DNA of 64,000 nt from Hyalella azteca. Lineage: Eukaryota; Arthropoda; Malacostraca; Amphipoda; Hyalellidae. Under the pieces are notes generated by a model. The model was not told where the DNA came from and did no database searches. It saw only the letters and a list, made by a program, of their open reading frames with translations. Below, one piece after another: positions 20,508 to 33,345 of this stretch. Location of the stretch: the NCBI RefSeq assembly GCF_000764305.2, contig NW_025932638.1, forward strand, positions 1 through 64,000, given 5' to 3'. Position 1 is the first letter of the stretch. Every line of letters begins with the position of its first letter. The translations under genes and the position numbers were made by a program.

Positions 20508-20577
20508 GCTCGTTTCTCTGCTCGTTTCATTGCTCGTTTCTCTGCTCGTTTCTCTGCTCGTTTCACTGCTCGTTTCA
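20508..20577. repeat. 12-bp tandem repeat 'gctcgtttctct'
   Basis: Six copies with small changes begin immediately after the adapter. A multiple of 3, the unit gives a false periodic Ser/Ala/Arg/Phe peptide. Confidence 0.9.
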
Positions 20578-23500
20578 ATTATCTTTCAACGCGACACTCA
20601 GATGCCTCTCATATCGTTATATTTATGGTTCTTGCAGAAATTCTTATCTTCAATGGCTTCAAATACCCACGCCCCTTGTAAACAAAAAATATGAGTCATT
20701 AAATTATTTATTAATAAATTGAAACTTATAATGAATCTCTAAATGCGCAAAAATACAAGCGTAATGCTACCAAATGTTGAATTATTGCAATCTGTTGTAT
20801 CATACTGGCTTAGCTAACCTATAGAATACAATGAATGAAATAAAACGATGTCTATTTTATTCAAGTATCTTACGTCACCAACTGCTCCGAAAAAAAAATT
20901 GTTTATTGTGCGCACTGTAAATTTCTGCGTTCTTTATTAGCCAAAAGTCAAGGGACCAAAGAGTCTCGCGCTCTCGCCTTCTTTTCATTGATGTTTGTTG
21001 CTTCCGTATAGTCAGGCGTGTCACGGAGCTAAAACAAATGCAGAAACATAACATTGAGAGGACATTGAACTGTTTATTAGATATGATATAGCTGATGAAT
21101 GAACATTATTAACTCGATAACATGAAGTAAGGTTTTCCAAGTAAGTCTCTTGTAGAAGGAAGGCAAATTGTTTATGTACACTACAAAGCAAAGTTATTTA
21201 AATGAACCCGTAAATAGAGAATTCAGCGATGTAAGAAAAGAAAGTAGCCATAATTTTGAGCTATATATACTGGAGGATCTTCAACAGAGTGTAAGCAAAT
21301 AACACTCTTTATATACAAATCCATCAAATGCAACTAATTAGATCGGAGACGTTCCAATTCATTTGATTATTATTATTCATTCAGAATTATTCTTCATCTC
21401 AGCATTTATCAATAATAGAAATATGATTCTGAGTTTGATTGCACACAACTTGGCCGCACATTTGTACTTGCTTTGATTACTAATGCCGTCAATTTAGGCC
21501 AATAATTTTCTGTAGTAGCAAAAAAAAATCTGTGCAAGCGGAGCAGGCAGGAACGTTCCAGAACCACCGCCCGTTGGAGGCAAGACGCAACACAAGCCGG
21601 TCTCTGGATCTCCCGCGATCCAGAAAAAAACTGCCAACGGGGTTTAAAAAAACACCAGAGAACGCTTTGTTTTCAGTTGGAGGCATTGAACCAGAGATCG
21701 GAATCAAAAAGCTGATGATTTCCACATGATGTCTCGTGTTGATTTAGGAAAAAAATACAGCAGTAGCTTCAGAGGAAAACGTTCTCGTCGAATTCATGTC
21801 TGAACGGATAGCGATCGTGATCGTCTGAACGGATAGCGATCAACTTATTTGCACAACAAATCAGTTGATTTTAACCCAATTACCTCAGTGACGCTGCGCA
21901 AAAGGATCAATCAACTGAGATCAAAACGATCACTGTATGAACGAAACTAAGCCATGTAAAATATGCGGGGCTTAGCCCTCGAACTCAGTTACTTTCACGT
22001 TGATAATAATCTAGAAATTTGATAGATGCTCAAGAAATTATCCCAGTTGTATACGCACTGTGGATTATCGGTTCATCAAAAAAGCAGGATTTTCGTGTGC
22101 GTCAACCGAAGGAGTGACCAAGTGGAAGTGAAATACGTGGCACAGCATGACATTGCGAAAAATGTTTGATGACGACATGTGCCTTGCTGAGACGATGAGT
22201 AGAACTTCTTTCATTGCCCGCCGTCCGACTGACGTATCGGATGTGAACTCACGCTGGTATTCGGCATCCGGAAAGATAGAATACCCGTTCTTCACATACC
22301 AAAAAATTCCACGGACTTTTCAGTGAGATATTTATCGCTCTGCGATGAATAAATGATAAATAAATGGGATAGTCATAACCTGATAAATGGGTTCAGTCAT
22401 AAGATAACAATCACAAGTTATGTTCTGTGGCTAACTGATCTGTTAGCTCCACGTTGATTTTAACTTCATAATTTAGTATAAAACTTACCAAACTCTCATG
22501 ATAATTGGAATGCCGTGCATACATTAATGAATGGATGTCTTTCATCGTCCTTGCAAATCAAGCAAAAATTTGTTTGCTGCTTAATAAATTTTAAAATAAA
22601 ATAAATTAAATTGGTTATAAATTAAATTGGTGAATATTGCGCATTTACTACTATTGCCCTATTGTATACCTTGCATTTTTATTACAGTTGTACACCTCAG
22701 TAATAAATGTTTCGGCCACTACACTATTTTCATTTATTTGTCCTTCCACGAATATTAGGCAAGCTCGTCTTTGCTTCAATAAAAAAAATTAGCGTTTCGA
22801 AACGATGTTCCTGAATTGTATACAGTGCATGTTAAATGGCTTTAGTTCGTTTCATGACGCCATTTTATTCGTGAGTCTGCTTCGTAAATTTAAGAAAAAT
22901 GTACAACTTTAATCCACTGATGTATCCGTAACTTACTGCTCTCACTGATTAACTATCTGCATTATTTACTCCGAAATTTACATAATTTAAAACGTTTATT
23001 TAATCCAAGATTTCCCAATCCAAGATTCCCCAAGATTTCCCAATAACTAACTCAAATTTTTCTAAGACTTACTGCATTAATTTCCACTCCCGGATTTCCA
23101 CATTATTCCCTCTGCATTACTGAGAGTTGAGCGTGAAGTTCACTCTAATGTGTCACGTCCACGTATTACGCTTATAAAATATGATAGAGGATCGCTTCTT
23201 AAAGCAGCGCTCACAAGAGTAATTTGGATATTCCCCACAACGAGTGTGTGGGAATTTGACGGCCCCACCTGTCCCAATAGCGGGATATGATTAAATTGAA
23301 AAATTATACCTAAAGTGTGAAATTAAATTTAAATTATATTGAATCAACTCAGTATACCAAGAAATGCTTATATGAAATAAAATAATAATTATAAAAAAAT
23401 ACAAGGTTCAAAAAATGAAAGTTAAATATTCTGTCATCGACGAGGAAAATAAATAGTAAACAATTAAATTAAAGAGGTATTTTTTTGGCGATCCGTGAGA

Positions 23501-25131
23501 AAGAAGAAAAACAACAATTTTTAGTAGCATTATTTGAAGACACTGAGCCTGTTTGCACCGCGTGTTTGCACTGCGGTCTTAAAGACGCCATAGCCAGAAT
23601 TTTTTTTTTGCGAAAACGTGATGCTGCAAAAGGAAGCGAGATATGCAGAAATTTCTGCCCGGTGAGTGCATGAATTCTCCCAGTCAACGTCACTGCGTAA
23701 TTCCCGAAATTTACAAGCAGTTGACTTCAGTCTCAGGGAGGAGGCAGATGTCATCTCTGACAATTGGAGCTAAATGTCTCGTTGCATCAGCAGATACAAC
23801 GGATGAAATAAATATTTGATTACTACTTAGTCTGTGCTTGAATCTTTCATGCATTGTCCCGTTGTAAACATTGTTTATCCGCACCTGTATTTTAGGTTAC
23901 CATGTTTTGGACTGCATCCAGTCAACACGAGGCCATTCAAGCATATAGGCACCTACTTACTTTTCACTCAATGTTGTTAAATATTCATTTGATTGAATAC
24001 TTAGCATAGTAATTGGAAGCAACAATCTTGTAAGGAACTCAGTACAATGAATCAAGAGAATGATGGTGTTGCATTGGAGACTACTTTCAAACCTGCCCAG
24101 TGGCAGTATGCGGTCACGTTCTGCACACGCGAAACTTGAAATGGGAAGATAAACTTACAATCTTATTATAACAATCCAATAGTTATAGTTTTTATGCTTA
24201 AAGTATTCAAATCTCAAGGGTTCTTGCACGACTACACATGACTGCTGCTACGGATCGCGTGTATGACTGCCTGCGAGCAATAACTTTTTCGGATATGCAT
24301 CAGTTTTTAAAGTAAGCTTCATAAGTACCCGAAATGCGGCAACGTTACCTGATCAAATTAACTGTCATGTTCCACTCCGTGAAAGAAGCCGACATAATGA
24401 GCCCAACTCTTTTGCCGCAGCTGTATTTTGTGTATCTGGCCGTTTTTTGTCCTTGTTTCCAGCTATCCACTCTATCCAGCTATCTCGATTGTAATAGCAA
24501 AAAAAAAAAAAATTGTGAGCAAACTATTGTGCGAAGATGGATGTCTGTGCGGCCAGCGATGTCTTCCGGCTGGCTTTATTCCTTCATCAAGATGCAACGT
24601 AGAGCGCTCAATCAGTGGGTAGAATAGCATATTTTATAAATGAAATTTTCAGTTCAGAAAAGAGTTTAATTCAGTCCAGTTTAGCTAACTGGTGTGATTT
24701 AACTTCGATTACTGGGGACTAATTCAGACAAATTAACAAATAGAAATATTTCGTGAAAACGAGGTGACCAGTTATGAATCTTTGACATTTGATTTTAAAA
24801 AATTTAATAGAAAACAAATATATATGCGAATTCTTCAATACTTATTCATTTAAAACGAGAATACTAGTCTGGCTGAGATTATGAAACTTTGCGTAGCTAT
24901 TAATTGTAAGAAAACTGCTATTAGTGTGGGAATGATTAAATGCATGCTTATTGGGTGCGATCGTGCACGAAATGAATGAATAGTTGAGTGGCACTCACTA
25001 AGTAAATGTGTTATTGTGAGAGTAACAGTTACCAGTAACGAAATATTGGTACATTATAAGGAATACAAATAAAACAACTTTTTTGTGCATAAATTATTTT
25101 ATAAATTACGTGTGTTCATTATCAAAAAAGT
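20578..25131. other. noncoding interval between ligase-like genes
   Basis: No convincing gene is seen. An untracked plus-strand frame from ATG 22148 to a stop at 22327 (about 59 residues, '…MSRTSFIARRPTDVSDVN…') has gene-like codon use but no known domain. A 28-base direct repeat ('gaacggatagcgatc') occurs near 21800-21840. Opposed frames at 21489-21729 and 23469-23763 overlap each other and lack support. Confidence 0.4.
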
Positions 25132-25136
25132 TTATT
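25131..25136 (-). terminator. polyadenylation hexamer overlapping stop of ligase-like gene B
   Basis: On the minus strand the stop TAA (25134-25132) lies inside AATAAA (25136-25131). It is the nearest canonical hexamer; use is inferred. Confidence 0.4.
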
Positions 25137-26556
25137 TAAAAATATCAACCAACTGCCCATGAGTCTGAGAAATTTTTTCCGTGAAAGGCTTCCAGAAAAG
25201 CGGGAAGTTGTTTCGAATGAGTGACACATTAGCGATGCCGGACAGTACTTGTTCTTCTATAAACTCCATCCAAAGATCCGAGATTTTTTTCCAAGCTTCC
25301 AGCTCATCTGGTGGCGTGAAGAGAAATTCTTGGAGCTCTGACATCCTCTTTCTTGCTCTCGCCTTGGCTTCCTCCAATGTCTTCAAGTTCTTTTTGGCGG
25401 AATGTCTGAAAGTAGCTTGTTCTCGCAAAGCCCTCAAATGAACGTACCACGAAGATTTCAGCTTGACCATCCCTATAGTATTCTCGTTAAAATCTTCAAA
25501 ATAGTAGACGATACCCTCTGTGTGCCTAGCTTTCCTTGTTTTTGAAAAATGCGAATCGTATTCATACCCATGGAGGCTTTCAAAGTTGGGAGTTTCGAAT
25601 CCTAGTTCAGAGAACCAGTGTAAGCACTTTTGTGAGGCCATGGCAGTCAATGACGTAGGATTCTCCTGAGGTGGCCCCGTGACGCCCAACACTACGAGCT
25701 TGTCCTGGTCTAAGCTGCTCAAGTTCACCACATGCTGCTTCGAAGGTAACATTATTTCACAGAATACAGTAACTTTTTTCGCATGTAGAAAATCAGCTAA
25801 GGAACGCTGTGATTTTTCGTCCATGGCTTCCCACTTCCGTAGCAAACTCCGGGCTGCTGTCAAGGCAATGGAATAGCGGTCTTCCGTATACAAGTTTAAA
25901 TGGTGTTCCTTGTTGAAAATTACGTGGACATTTTTAGATCCTGCGATAAAGTAAAACTTTTTCTTTATAATTCGTCCACTGAAATGAGCAGCTTCTCCGT
26001 TGATCTTGTCCATGGCGGTAATTTTGTGTATTGAACTTCTGTCATCTAAGAAATATTTCCGCAATTCCCATTCATTCACACAATTTTGACTCGAATTCTC
26101 GGACTCGTACTCGAAGAATTTCTTATTAGCGTATATGACGATATCTTTTTTACGATTTCCAATTGTTAAAACCGTCATTCCTCTTGGCAAATACATTCTG
26201 AGTTCGTCATTAGCTTTGAACATGTCGTTGTCAGGCCCTTTGCTATTGACACTTACGTCCGTGAGGGAGGCCGTTACTCCTTCAGGCAAAATTCCAGTTG
26301 GTACTCCCCGACTCACTTCGCGTGTGAGCTTCTCTGCTTTCCACTTGCCCATGAGGGCAAACATAAAACTTGGATCGTCCTCGTCGTTAGTATTCACTCG
26401 TGAGATTTTCTTACTTGTACTTCTGATGGCCAGCGAATCCTGATTGCTGGACAGGTCCAAGAATTCCCTGTCATCGGGAACTTGTGCATTCTGGTAGAAG
26501 GCAGATGAGGGCAGAGAGCTATTCCCATAAAAGGGTCCAGTGATGATGCGATACAT
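25132..26556 (-). CDS. RNA-ligase-like nucleotidyltransferase, paralogue B (474 aa)
   Basis: A single exon; the first ATG is at 26556-26554 (an in-frame TTG precedes it). Motifs match paralogue A in order: 'DKINGE' (Lys184), 'GSKN' (206-209), 'FCEIMLP' (Glu267), 'EGIVYYFED' (Glu347) and 'MVKLKS' (Lys365, Lys367), then 'HLRALREQA' and a Lys/Arg-rich helical tail. The domain aligns with A throughout, including 'GPD...F', 'LPRGMTVL' and 'FYFIAGSKNVH'. The N-terminal 60 residues differ from A and look disordered. The predicted role is ATP-dependent end-joining of RNA after Lys adenylation, by family logic. Both paralogues lie on the minus strand about 8 kb apart, so tandem duplication is likely. 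The promoter is visible at 26674-26706, with a 5' UTR of about 118 bases and no need for introns. Confidence 0.8.
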   Translation of the reverse strand: MYRIITGPFYGNSSLPSSAFYQNAQVPDDREFLDLSSNQDSLAIRSTSKKISRVNTNDEDDPSFMFALMGKWKAEKLTREVSRGVPTGILPEGVTASLTDVSVNSKGPDNDMFKANDELRMYLPRGMTVLTIGNRKKDIVIYANKKFFEYESENSSQNCVNEWELRKYFLDDRSSIHKITAMDKINGEAAHFSGRIIKKKFYFIAGSKNVHVIFNKEHHLNLYTEDRYSIALTAARSLLRKWEAMDEKSQRSLADFLHAKKVTVFCEIMLPSKQHVVNLSSLDQDKLVVLGVTGPPQENPTSLTAMASQKCLHWFSELGFETPNFESLHGYEYDSHFSKTRKARHTEGIVYYFEDFNENTIGMVKLKSSWYVHLRALREQATFRHSAKKNLKTLEEAKARARKRMSELQEFLFTPPDELEAWKKISDLWMEFIEEQVLSGIANVSLIRNNFPLFWKPFTEKISQTHGQLVDIFK

Positions 26557-26673
26557 CAAAATTCTTATATAAAGAGACTTCCAAACGAGAATAGTCTATG
26601 GAATGACAAAGTCCAGTGCCAAGATGAGTGTAGCGTTGTATCGCACGCCAACCTGCCAGGCCAGCGCTTCAAC

Positions 26674-26706
26674 TGAGTGCCATGACGCAGAGCGCGCTCT
26701 TATATA
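26674..26706 (-). promoter_or_regulatory. TATA + Inr core promoter of ligase-like gene B
   Basis: On the minus strand TATATAAG (26706-26699) is followed by an arthropod-type initiator TCAGTT (26676-26671). The A of the initiator (predicted +1, 26674) lies 32 bases from the first T of the TATA box, the ideal spacing. The ATG follows about 118 bases later. Confidence 0.7.
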
Positions 26707-29149
26707 AGCTCACCTGACGCTAAGCCGTCATTCTGAGAACGTTGTAAACGTTCTACAGCTTCAGGAATTTAATAGCCATTTCACAGTGCTAGTTTCTTCA
26801 TGAGTGGCAAAAGATCTTCCTGGATGTAGGCATACTTCATTTACATCCTTCAATTACGATGCCAGGAAACGTGGCTACTCAGACGTTTCAGACCTCAATA
26901 AGATCACTTGAAGACGATTAGCTTCATTCAAACTTCAAATTAAGGTCTTATGTTTCCTGGAGATTGGATTATTTTTCTTGCCTTAATTACCGTAGTAAGA
27001 AGAGATACCCGCAAGTTATTTCAATTATGAACCTACAAATTATAATTTATATTTCGGCTAAAATACTAATATATATATAATATAATCGGATCTCAAATAG
27101 GATTTGGGAAAAAAACGCTCTTTTTCTATATAAATTGAAGTGCGAAAAATCTGTTTCGATGGAAGAATTGAGAAGCGTTACTTACTTGTCAATGGTTTCT
27201 GCCGAAAGATTTATTCATTGGGGTATTGGACATTGACATTTAAACAAAATTATGGTGTAAACAGAAGTCAGGGTCTTCGTCTACATCTAACTTATCAAAT
27301 TATAGAAAGAAGTTTAGATTTGCACGACTGGTTATTAATCTCACTGTAACGTGACGATGTTTACAATCGTCACAGCTCTGATGCAAGCCGAACATATGGA
27401 CAAGTTTAAAATTGCCTGCCGTGAGCACGGGAAAACATCAACAAACACAATACTGCTTGAAAAATCAAGTATATTTGAAACTATTGTATTTATAACTAAA
27501 TGGCTAAGCAGGAGTCATTTGATGACAGGATGTTCTAATTAACTAATATGAACGTGGACACTTGCAAGTGCTGACTGGCCTTTCTCCATTCATTGGCCAA
27601 ACTCCCTTCCCTTCAGTTGACGTACATTTCGAGCCGTTAGGTTCAGTTGTAATATCCCGAGCAATACTCGACTTGCTGCAGACTCATGTCTAGTACGTCG
27701 AACGATCGCCGTACTATCATAGCCTTTCATAGGGTTTGCCCTGCCTGTCGAGGTTACAGAGTGCGCAAATTCCGCAGTAACGAATCAAACGTCACAGACG
27801 TTAGGCCGAACAGATGTCATTGTTTGACGTCATAGGATGATGACGTAGTTGGGCTAGCATTGGTTGGGCACATGATCGGGCTTGCAAAGTCTGCTTCCAT
27901 TGGCTGACGCCATGAGGTCTGACTAGTTTCGCTTGCCACGTGAAGTGACGGCATGAAACGAGCTCAGAGATGTTGTTGCTAAGATACAAACGAGGTTAGG
28001 TAATTCCTGAGTTGTAATAGGACATCTTCCCGAATTCCAAATCTTCATTGCAACTTGACAAAAATGGAACCAAAAATGCATGACATTTCGCTTACGCGAC
28101 CAAGGTCGCATAAGCTTTCGTGACGTAACATCTATTGAATTATTTATGAGTCGATATCATGTTCACTCGACTTTGATGCCACTAATGAAATATTTTTCGA
28201 GGAGGCACCTCTAAATTCCCTCGAAAATGATTAAAATCACTAAACAGTCAATCGTTTGTCTACGAATAAGTTGACCATTGTCAATGCTATTCGTATCTAA
28301 TAGCCTGGCCATCAGGGTTAATCGTAGAAGACGGAGTTAATGGGAACTAAATAGAAAATATACAATATAGTTTGGAAACCCGTTTCTGTTGTCTTTCCAA
28401 CACAAAAAATTACAAACAGACATTCCGCCTGTTTTGGGAGATCGCGAGCGCATTGCACCGCGGGCACACCGCGCACCCGCCAACACTAAACTGGTCCGTT
28501 GCAGAGACCATGACGAGTATAATTGATTAGGGGCCAACAAACGTATTTCATTAATCAATTCACTTTTCTAATTAAACACAACGATTATCACATAATGCAT
28601 GCAGTTAATGTAGCACCCACACAATATAAGTGTACCTGGTACGATTCAGGACAAATTTTGGCATTTATGATCGTAAAATGATCGTTATGTGGGCTAACGA
28701 CAGAAAAACATAAAAGAATGGTCATTCTAAGATTTAGTTAAAATTTTCTATTATTCTAATGTCGGTCATTGTCAGGGCTGTAACACCTACTATTCAATTG
28801 TCACTTAGCGCTTATTCCCTTATGAATCATTTTGAATTCCTTACTAACATTTGTATATTCAATGAAAACTTGCTCGCCCATTACTTGCATGCCAGACCAA
28901 GAGTTCAGTCATTGCATTCACATTTCGTCAGGGATGAAAGATTGCATTCATTCCATGTCCAGAATTAAAAAAAAATTCTGTGTGGTCTTTGACGAAACCA
29001 CCAGACAGAATTTTCAAATCCTATCCCAAGTCGAATTCGCTGAATTTAGGAGCAAAAATAATTAAATTGTTAATAATGAATGTTTCCCGGGACTTCAACG
29101 AAACGCGCATTAAAGAACTACTTCTGCCTAACTAAATCAATATCATCGC
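26707..29149. other. noncoding interval
   Basis: Several small frames on both strands (27140-28558) overlap or lack context. I see no gene. Confidence 0.4.
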
Positions 29150-29625
29150 ATTCATTCCATGTCGTACCCAGTCGTTCATTAATACACAGTTGTGCATTAA
29201 TTGCGTACTGTGTACAGTCGTATATACATCCGTGGTTTATAGTATTCAGTCGTATATTCATTGCATTCCTACCCAGTCGTACATTCCTACCCAGTTGTGC
29301 ATTGATTGCTTTTCATGCCCATTCGTACATTCATTTCTTGTCGTGCCCAGTCGTATATTCTTTGTATGCCATAACCAGTAGTACATTCGTGCATGGTGCG
29401 CTGTGTACCTTCTTTTATTCAATTCTTGTCGTGCCTATATATAGTCCTACATTCATTACCTGTCGGATCCAGTCGTACATTCATTGCTTGTCGTGTCCAA
29501 TCCTACATACATTACTTGCCGGATTCAGTCGTACATTCAATGATTGTTGGGGCCAGTCATAAATTCATTCAATTCGTATCTTTTCGCGCTCAGTCGTGCA
29601 TGCATTCATTTCAATCGGTCAAGCC
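29150..29625. repeat. degenerate tandem array 'cagtcgtacattcattgc'
   Basis: Units of about 35-45 bases share 'cagtcgtacattca' followed by 'ttgcttgtcgtgcc'. The 160-residue frame at 29080-29562 and two others run straight through it and are repeat artefacts. Confidence 0.8.
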
Positions 29626-29639
29626 AGCGGCAGGATTTC

Positions 29640-31906
29640 CCTAGTCCAAATCGCGTTGTGGTCATTCCGTAGGATATCGGTACGTACTTAAAGTCCTTGG
29701 CCCAAAATACAGGAACAAACCTCGACTTTCCCTTTAATGTTTTCGACACAAATCCGGCGCAGGGAGTTTTCCGCCCGAACGAAGTGAGAAGACGGGCTTG
29801 AAAGTTTCAACTACCATCAAATTTGTGAAAAAATTGTATTAAATATTTCTAGGATTTGCTAAGAATGGAACAAATTCATAACTACTGGATAATGTCATCA
29901 AATAAGGCTTACAAAATCAACGGATTAATTTGGTTACACTCAGAGATTCTATCTGTAAAATTGGAGCATAGAACGTCAACCGTGAGTGTGTTTTGGTTTG
30001 GGGACGCAGTATAGACCCCAACATAGCCCTTGCCCACGTGAGCTGAGTTTAGTTATTGCATTATAGGGTAGGCGTTGGCGCCAGGGCTTGTTTACGAGCT
30101 AAATTTGTGGTGTAGGGCTGCGCTCCCTTGGTTTGGCTGGTGCTGAAAAGTAAAATCACAGTTAATTTAGTTCGCATGTATGCATGTGCTTCAACGACAA
30201 TAATTTCTAGTTTGAGTGTGGTAAAAAACAATTATTAAACAAATTATAATTCATGTATTGAGTAAACAATTAACACATGTTATGTTAACCATTTATAATA
30301 TTACTTCACATATTCGACTACTACTGCGTAGCATCGCGAAACACTTGGTCTTTGTCTATTCGGTGGCTGGAGCCACTTAAGTGCTTGCGGGACTCCAGTC
30401 CCTTCTTAATTGTGTATTAAAGGAAACCAATTTTTTCTAAGTTCATATAGAATAAAAAAATTGGCACCGCCCAGGTAGCTGCAAACGTTCCAGTTCCAGT
30501 CTGACCTTCAGTTTTGCGAGGTTTCTTCATCAAGGGAGGCAGGCGGTTCGTTCCTTGATAGCCGGATTTTGCAATCACCTATTCTTGTATTGGTTTAGGC
30601 CAAATACATCATTGCATACGTGAGAATATTGTTCTTTGGCTTCCATCATTAATCATTTTTATTTATAATATAAAAAGAATAACTATAATATTCTGGACAA
30701 ATTTCGTTCAATTTATCACATATGGCGTCATCTGCAACGCTTTAACTTACGCTGCCAATGTTGGCAGTGATTGTTTACTAATCATGATTCCCGGTATTGA
30801 TAAATTTCTTATGTATGATTAATCATTGTTAAGTGCCTGGTTCTCAAATACACTTTTCTTGTATATTTCGTTCGCCTGAAGCATGCGTGTCACCGACATT
30901 TCCCTTGTGTTCAGTTTATTAACTATCTGGAGTTTCAGTTGCGGTGTTGGCTCTAAAGTGAAGAGAAGGAAATCTTTGGTACGTGTATATTAATTCTGAA
31001 GATCCATGTGGCCACGTATACTCGATTTTTATAGTGTTTTATGTTAGAAATAAATTATTTTACTTCTCGGTTATATACCTTATGGGCAATACAAACTTTA
31101 TGTTACAATTTTTAACTTTTGTATATTATATTTTTATACTTCTACAGAAACCGATTTTATAAAGAAAACAGAATGAAAATAGTTTATTCCAATCCTTCGC
31201 AATACGAATATATTCATAAATTAATTCTGTCGCAACGTCTTGCATAAGTGAGCTGCATATGAGCAGTGTTTTCATGATTTCATCTCTTCAAATTTTCGTG
31301 TCAATTTCTCAATTATAATAAATTATTATTTAGCATTTATTTCCCGTCGCTATCATAGTTTTCATCTAGGATTAAATCAAAACGTTAAGAGATACGATTA
31401 GAATTTGCATTCAGCTAGGGCAGTGCATCGTTCGTTTGCTGCCGTCGCGGCAGAACGTTCTTGCTCATGATAAGCTTTTCGTGCTCTTATCTCTTCGGTT
31501 TTACGAGTATTTCTACTCAAACACCCCTCATATACTTACACGATTTATTTCCCCAAGCTCGTATTTAACCGTTAATAGTAGAAAAACAGTTCCGTAGTAC
31601 GTTCAAGACTTATTGCAGATTTTTACGCAATCGTCGCTTTACCACAAAGCTCGGGATTAATTTTTATGAATACCCAATTTAAAGCTGACGAATTCCTTCC
31701 GATATCCATCACCTGTTCGTATTGAATCACACGTTTTAATCTTTCATTGACATTTCATGATAACACATATGATTAATTCTCATGCATGACGTAGTGCAAG
31801 ACTGATGTGTCACTGCAGTGCATGTTCATCAAATCTCTAACGTTTATGTTACATGAATTTTGCCCCGTAGTGTAAAATACTATGTTTTTAAAGCATGCCA
31901 ATACGG
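29640..31906. other. noncoding interval
   Basis: About 2.2 kb without supported genes or strong repeats. Confidence 0.4.
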
Positions 31907-33345
31907 CTAACAGTCAAAACGGTAAAAGTCAAGATGCCTTTTCATACAGTTTGCCACAATGTCTGAATAATTTTCTTTCATATTAGTGGATGGTGGTAAT
32001 TTGCCATCCAAAAGATCATATGTTTCATTGCGAATCTCAATATGTTTTTTTTTTGTAAAGGATGATACACCCAAGAAATGAAACGCCCAAGAGACCAGTT
32101 TCCTTTCGCCACGTTTGTTGTTTTTAGATAATCCTGCGCTAAATAAAGCTGCATGGTTGGTTATTGTGCGGACGGATATGCTGTTTATATTTTCCTTCTG
32201 TTGTTTGTTCATTTCAATTGCAATACATATCACAAGTGATTGTTTGTTTTTGCGTGTTAGTTTTGTTTCGTATCTTGAGTTACATCATAACAGCTCCTTT
32301 TCTTGTTCACGATGTTCTTTCTGTATTCAGATCTTTAAGTACGATGGGGCGATTTAATTACTCATCAGGCCCTTGTGATTTTTTAAAACTTTTTTTTTGT
32401 ATTTGGTAATTGTTGTTGATTTTTATAGGAGGTTAATTAAAATATCCCGATCTTCGTTTTTTCTGATTGGTTTTCTGAGTTTGGACTTTGCCAAGAACTC
32501 ATGCAGGTTCTTATAACGTTTGCAGAAGCTGGTAGGCAATATGGGGAAGAGTGATTGAAGATCCTCATCTCCTTCAATATGGTGCCAATGCTTCAACAGG
32601 GCTGAACTCCAGTCGTTTGTTGATGTTTGTGAGTTATATTTTGTTTTGAAGAACAGGTTGCGTCATTGTGACTTTTCTGGTTTGATGTTTACCTTCAGGG
32701 CCTCTTTGAGTTGCTCAAAGAAAAGCTTTGTTGCGCTTCTCAAATTTTTCCCACAGGGGTTTGTAGAAAACAAGGGTAGTTTTTATAGTCCGGAACATTG
32801 TTGCAATTCAGTTTGTGCCTTAGTATTTCGCCCTTCACAAAGCCTTTCAGAAAAAGTTAGCAATGAGCGCATGAGGCCTCAATATTCTGGAACAATTCTG
32901 TAGCTTATAATTTATAAATAAGTTTTGGTATCCATAATACCGTTCTTATAGAAGTTTTCCCCTTATATAATGCGAGTTCGAGAAAGTTTAAATCCCGATT
33001 GCTGATATCTGTCGTGAATTTTAATGACTCGTGTATCGTGTTAACATTTTCTAAGAAACTTTTGAGATCATCCTCACATGCATCACTCTGGATGAAAATA
33101 TCATCTCTATATCTCAGATATATAATACGACTGGGGATTTACGTAGTCTAAAAAGTTTCACTCCAACGAATGTATATATCAGAGATCTCGGGTGAACACT
33201 TAGATCCCTGAGCTGCGCCAACTTCATCCTCATAGAAAGTTCCATTGAATTCCAGGAAGTTATTGTCAAGAATTTTCCTGGAGCCCATCGTATTGATCTT
33301 TTTTATTTCATAATGTAAAACACTATCATCGTATGCACAACAACG
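31907..33345 (-). mobile_element. Penelope-like retroelement fragment (RT core and linker)
   Basis: On the minus strand, 33330-33180 encodes 'NNFLEFNGTFYE...GAAQGSKCSPE', and 33130-32920 encodes 'LRYRDDIFI' followed by 'LKFTTD' and 'NFLELALYKG'. These are the Penelope-like RT blocks around the YxDD catalytic site. An in-frame TAG and frame changes separate them, so it is inactive. 32650-32440 encodes the linker with 'FCKRYKNLHEFLAKSKLRKP', like the 'KNLxDLLVRSKL' signature. 32233-31907 remains open but is unassigned; no GIY-YIG is evident. The 5' half is lost at the junction with the inverted copy. Confidence 0.8.

Noticed and set aside
20349..20694. Two overlapping frames of 110 and 67 residues as genes
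   Set aside because: Both read through the Nextera adapter and adjacent 12-bp repeat; their sequences contain the contaminant signatures.
24334..24627. 97-residue plus-strand protein
   Set aside because: Contains a poly-A-encoded Lys run and has no family or splice support.
26557..26559. Start of ligase-like gene B one codon upstream
   Set aside because: That codon is TTG; the first ATG is at 26556-26554.
29080..29644. 160-residue and shorter frames as secreted proteins
   Set aside because: They are translations of a degenerate tandem repeat in several frames.
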